A stretch of 12,512 nucleotides of DNA from assembly GCA_003024985.2 (NCBI GenBank), contig PXIH01S0005869.1. The stretch is one strand, 5' to 3'. The notes under the pieces were generated by a model, which worked only from the letters and a program-made list of their open reading frames with translations, did not search any database and was not told where the DNA came from. Made by a program: the position numbers and the translations under genes. This document shows, one piece after another, positions 8,468 to 12,512 of the stretch (position 1 is its first letter; every line of letters begins with the position of its first letter). The DNA comes from Euperipatoides rowelli. Taxonomy: Eukaryota; Onychophora; Udeonychophora; Euonychophora; Peripatopsidae.

Positions 8468-8582
8468 CTCCCCCTGCCCCCTCCCCCCCAAAAAAAAAAG
8501 TTATCAAAATGTTTGGTCAGGGAGAATAATCACAGAAATTAAGGGGTGGCAGAAACCACCACCCCCCCACCCCCAAAAAAAA
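8468..8582. repeat. C-rich/A-rich tract pair
   Basis: Two C-rich runs, each followed by an A-run: CTCCCCCTGCCCCCTCCCCC then A10 (8468-8499), and CCACCACCCCCCCACCCCCA then A-rich (8557-8583). The minus strand of each has several G-runs of at least three and could fold as a G-quadruplex. Confidence 0.55.
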
Positions 8583-9195
8583 AGCCTAGATTCACCAATG
8601 ATATACAGTAGACTACATTTGTGAAGTAGGCTAATTAACCTACAAACAGGAAATAAGAATTTGTGCTGCAGAAGTTCACAAGCAGAATTAATTTTTATTA
8701 TAATAGACGCTTGGAGAACTATTTTTAACTTGGCATTTCCTTTGGGATTTAATTTCCTGAAACATTTAAAAGAAATTTATTGATATTTTAATAAAGAATA
8801 TAATTTAAATACTGAATATTAGCTCCATGTGAAAAATAAGACCTATTCTGTTAATTTGAAACACCATTTACTGATTGTAGTTATGTGTTTTAATAATTAA
8901 GAATAGCCTGTATGGTTTAATCTATTCATTATTTAATATAAAAATATGTCAATAAACATTAATGATAAGGATAAAATAATAACGTGACTAAAATATTTTT
9001 TGCTATGCTATTTTGTAACTCTTAATTCAAATGTTTTGTTTTCTGTTTAAAATATGATCTGAAAAAAAAATCATAATCCTATTATTCTACATGCAATATT
9101 ATTTAAACAGATCTTAATATGTAACATGTAATAAAGTTTATGACCTTTTTCCTGTTTCTTTGTATTCAGTTAATAATGATTAAAAAAATGTTTAT

Positions 9196-9226
9196 CTTGT
9201 TTTTTTCTCTCTCTTTTATTTATCAG
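9196..9226 (+). promoter_or_regulatory. 3' splice site of ERO1 exon B
   Basis: A pyrimidine-rich stretch (CTTGTTTTTTTCTCTCTCTT) leads to TTTATCAG ending at 9226. It is a strong, textbook-like acceptor. Confidence 0.85.
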
Positions 9227-9310
9227 GTGAACTTGAAGAGGCCTTGTCCGTTTTGGTCTGGGGATAGTAAATGTGCCTTGAAGGATTGTTCAGTTAGCCT
9301 TTGCCCAGCA
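9227..9310 (+). CDS. ERO1: ERO1 ER oxidoreductin, internal exon B with the shuttle cysteines (partial gene)
   Basis: This 84-nt, phase 0-0 exon encodes 28 residues, VNLKRPCPFWSGDSKC then ALKDCSVSLCPA. It continues directly from exon A: animal ERO1 reads Y-K-V-N-L-K-R-P-C-P-F-W across this junction. The four cysteines keep the ERO1 spacing C-x8-C-x4-C-x4-C: 9245-9247, 9272-9274, 9287-9289 and 9302-9304. They correspond to human ERO1A Cys85, Cys94, Cys99 and Cys104. The Cys94/Cys99 pair is the outer (shuttle) active site that takes electrons from PDI; Cys85 and Cys104 take part in the regulatory disulfides. The donor GTAAGT at 9311 is consensus. The FAD-binding core and the inner CxxC site lie further downstream, outside the window. 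A 66-codon ATG-started frame through here extends into intron on both sides and is not the real protein. Confidence 0.96.
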
Positions 9311-9316
9311 GTAAGT
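9311..9316 (+). promoter_or_regulatory. 5' splice site of the intron after exon B
   Basis: GTAAGT after CCAGCA; full consensus match in the +1 to +6 positions. Confidence 0.85.
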
Positions 9317-10115
9317 AGGCCTATATTCACAAATTTATAAAATTTCTATTTTATTTTTGTATTAACCTTTTCTATTTCTTGCTTTACTTTGTGTTGTATT
9401 TAACCTCACTGGAATATTGCTAGAGATTTGAAGAATTTCTATGAGAATGTGATGTTTTTATTTTGAGAAAAATTGAGTTAAGAATTTATACCTTATTTGA
9501 GGCCAAAAATTAGATTTTAAATGATAAATAGATAAATTACTTCATCTAGGACTAGCAAATTATTAGTCAAATAGTAACAGCATATGGCTGTCAAAGCATC
9601 TAAAATAAGAAAGAGGGAAGAATATGAACATTGTCCTCAGGCTCCGTGCAATGCGTAGCTATGAGAATTGTATTGGGGGGGGGGGGGATGACAAATTTCT
9701 CAACCATGAGTCCTTCCCCACCCACACTTTGAACAGCTGTTGGGTTACCCGGGTCACTGCAACTTATCTTCAGATCCATCTTAGTGTGTCAAAATGTTAT
9801 ATTTCCCAAATTATTATTTTAAAAATTCACATCCGGTGCAAAAAATCTTTTGATTAGGCCCCTATATATATTTTTTTTTAATTTTACCAATATTTACAAT
9901 GATTTCAACTAGATTTTTCCCAACTACCAACACAAAATTTCCCAACTTTCACATTTTCAGCCAAAGTTGGCGGGTGAAGCTCCCCCCCTCCTTTAGCGAC
10001 ACCCCTGCGTCTGTGGTAAAAATTAGAAAAATATTTAATTCATCAAATTGGAATATTTTATCTTAAACATATAAATATTCGCAAGTTTGTAGCCTACTGC
10101 GTTTATAAAAAATAT
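9317..10115 (+). other. ERO1 downstream intron, first part
   Basis: AT-rich sequence with no supported gene. It holds a G13 run (9675-9687) and a GC-richer stretch around 9690-9770. A segment at about 9900-10016 has repeated CCCAACT words and ends in CTTTAGCGACACCCCTGCGTC, which looks like a repeat boundary. The 77-codon frame at 9624-9857 reads through the G-run (GGGGDD) and has no family features. Confidence 0.6.
9675..9687. repeat. G13 homopolymer
   Basis: Thirteen G, the longest of the five G-runs on the plus strand. Confidence 0.9.
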
Positions 10116-10666
10116 AAACCGGCATATGACGTCAAATTGACGTAGCCAAAGGATAAAATCTTGCTAGAGGAAATTGCATAACTGGGATCCAGACACTAGT
10201 CATGACTTCATTACGTTATTGTTTAGAAAACTAGTTAACAAAAGTGTTTTTGCTTTACGTTTTGAAGAAAAAAAAAGAACAGAGAAAAAGTTACTTTTTT
10301 CGCATCAATATAAAACCCATAAAATTTTGAGATTATTCTTGGGATCGAAGATGAAATCAATTTTAAGAAGAAAAAAAAACAAAAAAACTGTGTGTATACC
10401 ATTAACGTAAAAATATCAACATTCTTAGAGATTATATTTTTTAATGCAAATAAAACCTGTTAAAGGTTTATTTTCAGCTTGCTGTTGTTTGTTTCGAGTT
10501 ACCTTTATAAAAACCACCGACTGCAAATAATAAAAAAAAAAGTTTTGAATCACTGATCTACATTAATTTCTAATTGGTCTGTGCAGGAAACAGCGTGTGG
10601 TCTGACAACCACTATTACTGGAATCCCCATGAGATTTTTCTGTCAGAATACGTCATATGCCGGTTT
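10116..10666. mobile_element. 551-bp segment bounded by perfect 17-bp inverted repeats (putative MITE)
   Basis: AAACCGGCATATGACGT (10116-10132) is the exact reverse complement of 10650-10666. Weaker inverted similarity continues inside: CTGGGATCCAGACACTAGT (from about 10181) against the complement of 10601-10627, which reads GGGATTCCAGTAATAGTGG. The interior is AT-rich. Its 78-codon lysine-rich open frame (10174-10410) is low complexity and does not look like a transposase. No clear target-site duplication flanks the repeats, so the true ends may lie a few bases off or the copy may be old. It resides in the ERO1 intron downstream of exon B. Confidence 0.55.
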
Positions 10667-12333
10667 GATAATTCGACACATATTGGCATAAAAGTCAAAA
10701 TTTGATGTATTTATGGACCGAATATAACAAATTGATTAATTAAACTAAACAAGCATTTTATACAAAAATACACATAAATCAATGAAGTTGAAATACAGTA
10801 GTCATTGATTAACCACTTTAAAACTATATTTCACTTAGAATTATCTATTGTCATTATTTTGAACAAAATTGGTTGAACTCTTTTCAGATAATTAAAGTGA
10901 ATGAGTATTTTGCTTTGAAAAATTCGTAAATTTTTAAAATCCCTAAACTTTTAGGATTCTCTCAACCTTATCTCTCCCTCTTCCCAACTTTATCAGCAAA
11001 AATATTAATAAAAAGCAATTTCTCAAAAAAAAAAAAAATCTTCACAAATGTGCTTAAATAATACCATATGTTAAAATGCCATCAAATTTGTTTCTCAGAT
11101 TTTATCATATAGTTTTAGTCTGTTCTGCCAGACAGACTGAGAGATCAGACATTGATGGGGTTTGAATCCTTGTCCCAAAAGTATAATGACCATTTTATTT
11201 TAGGATCTAATTTTATTATTAATTGCATACTAGGCCTACATTATTAAAAAGATTAGATACACAAAGCAAACATGGTTTAAAAAAAGCACATTTAATTACC
11301 GTATATGAATTGACTATTAAAACCTGTATAATTAGGCTATATATATAGTATATTCAACTATGCTGACTTAGTTTTCTGCTCACATATAAAATTATTAATT
11401 ATGCAATTATAGAGAAGGAAATTTCAGTATATATATATCAGTGTATAAAGCCTAATTAAATGTGAAAATTTTAGATGAGCTCATCTTTGAAGATGGATAT
11501 TCATCATATTCATAAAAAATAAATTTTTTCAGTTAGATTATTTTCAATGGTATTTCTGAAGTGAAGGAACAAAGTCTCCACAAACGGAATTGTTGTCTCC
11601 ATATTGACAAATTCTTTACAACTGTAAAAGTTCCAACATTTATGTCTTTATCCACCTCTCAACATCTAGGAAACCATAATCTGCTCTCTATCTGTAACTC
11701 TTTTGCATACTTCACATCTATTGATGTTTAACCAAAGACTGCATTTTTTTTAATATCATTGCATGAAGAAACTATAATGAATGTATTATAAGCCCCTAGG
11801 CCTAGGGTAATGATTATGATTAATTATTTATTCAAAATGTGGCATCATCATATTTCCATCCACTAAATTGCACAGAAACAGAAGAGAAAAATAAACCTAT
11901 TGATTATATATTTGCCACCAAAGAAAAATTTGTAGTGTCAATTCATTCTAAATCAAGCAGAACAATAAAAAATTACGGTAATATATACTGTATATATTTT
12001 TTATTACTAAACTGAATATTTAATACTTAGTGAAAAGTAGTTTCCTATTCGGAACTTCCTCCTCTTAAAACAAAAATATAACTGGAAATGCATTCCCAGT
12101 TTAATGTTTTTTGTTTTAGGACTTTCTCAAATAGAAAAATTCACCAAAAAATTAGTCTTACTTTCTATATTATTCAAAACAAAATTATTCACAATTTGTA
12201 GCGGCAGAATGTATTTGTTTTAGCTTTTATAGAAGCTTCAGAAATTTAAGCTGAGACAGTTCCTGTTATTTGTTTTAATTTAAGCTTTGAGATATCTTAA
12301 ACACAATCCTATTACCAGTTATTATTCATCTAT
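10667..12333 (+). other. ERO1 downstream intron, second part; no gene seen
   Basis: AT-rich with A-runs (11027-11038) and TA-rich stretches (11337-11350, 11431-11440, 11981-11998). A B-box-like GGTTTGAATCC (11159-11169), preceded by CCAGACAGACTGAGAGATCAG, may be an old tRNA-derived SINE head, but I see no tail or duplication. I looked for the next ERO1 exon after CSVSLCPA and did not find one. Confidence 0.55.
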
Positions 12334-12512
12334 AGGTTTAGGTTTATTTTCATAACACATATACAGTATATACAATAAGAATATTTCCTTGATCCAGGCC
12401 ATTATGACCACTAATAGCCAAATCAAAAACACATTCGTAAACAAAAAAATAAATAATTAAGTTTTAAAGATAAAAAGGCCTTAGCCCCGAAGGATATAGG
12501 CCTAATTCACAA
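12334..12512 (-). mobile_element. Probable LINE 3' UTR, minus strand, running off the window
   Basis: Read on the minus strand, the segment has CCTTCGGGGCTAAGGCCTTT near the window edge and ends with ATGAAAATAAACCTAAACC (complement of about 12334-12352). This is the layout of short invertebrate LINE 3' UTRs, with a GC-rich hairpin-prone word after the ORF and an A-rich repetitive end. The word CCTTCGGGGC also begins the SINE (3297-3306), which may reflect a shared or widespread repeat motif. Any coding part would lie to the right of the window. Confidence 0.4.

Larger units (their letters stand above)
6997..9226 (+). other. ERO1: ERO1 intron between exons A and B
   Basis: A 2230-bp GT-AG intron (GTGAAT at 6997, TTTATCAG ending at 9226) inserted in phase 0 between the codons for YK and VNL. 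It carries a T18 run next to the donor, a G11 run (7191-7201), a minus-strand LINE RT fragment (7515-7742), a G12 run (7835-7846), the 339-bp MITE (8037-8375) and C-rich tracts (8468-8489, 8557-8574). The part from 8590 to 9226 is AT-rich and I see nothing specific in it before the polypyrimidine tract. Confidence 0.9.

Noticed and set aside
9140-9340. 66-residue ATG-started ORF as a stand-alone small protein
   Set aside because: It reads from intron through the acceptor, exon B and the GTAAGT donor. Only 9227-9310 matches ERO1.
10174-10410. 78-residue ORF as a transposase within the inverted-repeat element
   Set aside because: It is low-complexity and lysine-rich from A-runs, with no DDE/DDD or zinc-finger pattern, and is too short.
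10588-10690. Next ERO1 exon after a TCTGTGCAG acceptor-like site
   Set aside because: The 34-codon open frame (ETACGLTTTITG...) has no resemblance to ERO1 and ends inside the inverted-repeat element.
11473-11512. Possible ERO1 exon after TTTTAG (DELIFEDGYSSYS)
   Set aside because: It stops after about a dozen codons with no donor, and the residues do not match the ERO1 region expected after CPA.
1-12512. CRISPR array, bacterial operon or prophage
   Set aside because: There are no regularly spaced repeats, no ribosome-binding sites and no long ORFs. The ERO1 exons with splice sites show animal nuclear DNA.

Overview
This is a piece of an animal nuclear genome, not a bacterial or phage one. 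It is strongly AT-rich and CpG-poor and has no operon-like coding. It contains phase-0 exons with GT/AG borders, long poly-T tracts and several layers of decayed retroposons and DNA transposons. The transposon relics, the G homopolymers and the abundance of TAGGC(C)TA-type words suggest a (probably marine) invertebrate; the sequence does not let me name the phylum.

The one functional gene I can support is ERO1, the ER thiol oxidase, on the + strand. Two internal exons are visible: 6877-6996, carrying the DDCTC motif, and 9227-9310, carrying KRPCPFW and the CxxxxC shuttle cysteines. They are separated by a 2230-bp intron. I see neither the preceding exon (signal peptide and CFCQ region) nor the following one, so nearly all of the rest of the window is ERO1 intron.

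Layout. 19-43: a (TAAAC)5 repeat. 49 to about 3140, minus strand: an extensively frameshifted relic of a large invertebrate multicopy protein family (NYARWL-type block, 'ID.TL.QTIN' block, HE.AD / SDTD acidic motifs). It may continue upstream to 4162. Between these two parts lies a LINE-tail-like sequence (about 3149-3640), into which a SINE (3295-3557) with 14-bp target-site duplications is inserted. 4140-4168: a perfect 13-bp hairpin. 4170-6230: AT-rich sequence without recognisable genes. 6230-6631: 5'-truncated non-LTR retrotransposon 3' end, plus strand. 6877-6996: ERO1 exon. 7515-7742: minus-strand non-LTR reverse-transcriptase fragment. 8037-8375: a complete 339-bp MITE with CAG termini and a GGTTA duplication. 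9227-9310: ERO1 exon. 10116-10666: a segment bounded by a perfect 17-bp inverted repeat. 12334 to the end: probable minus-strand LINE 3' UTR running out of the window.

No novel multi-gene system is present. The most interesting items are the large relic gene, the nested SINE insertion, the MITE with intact termini, and the exon structure that isolates the ERO1 shuttle cysteines in an 84-nt frame-neutral exon.
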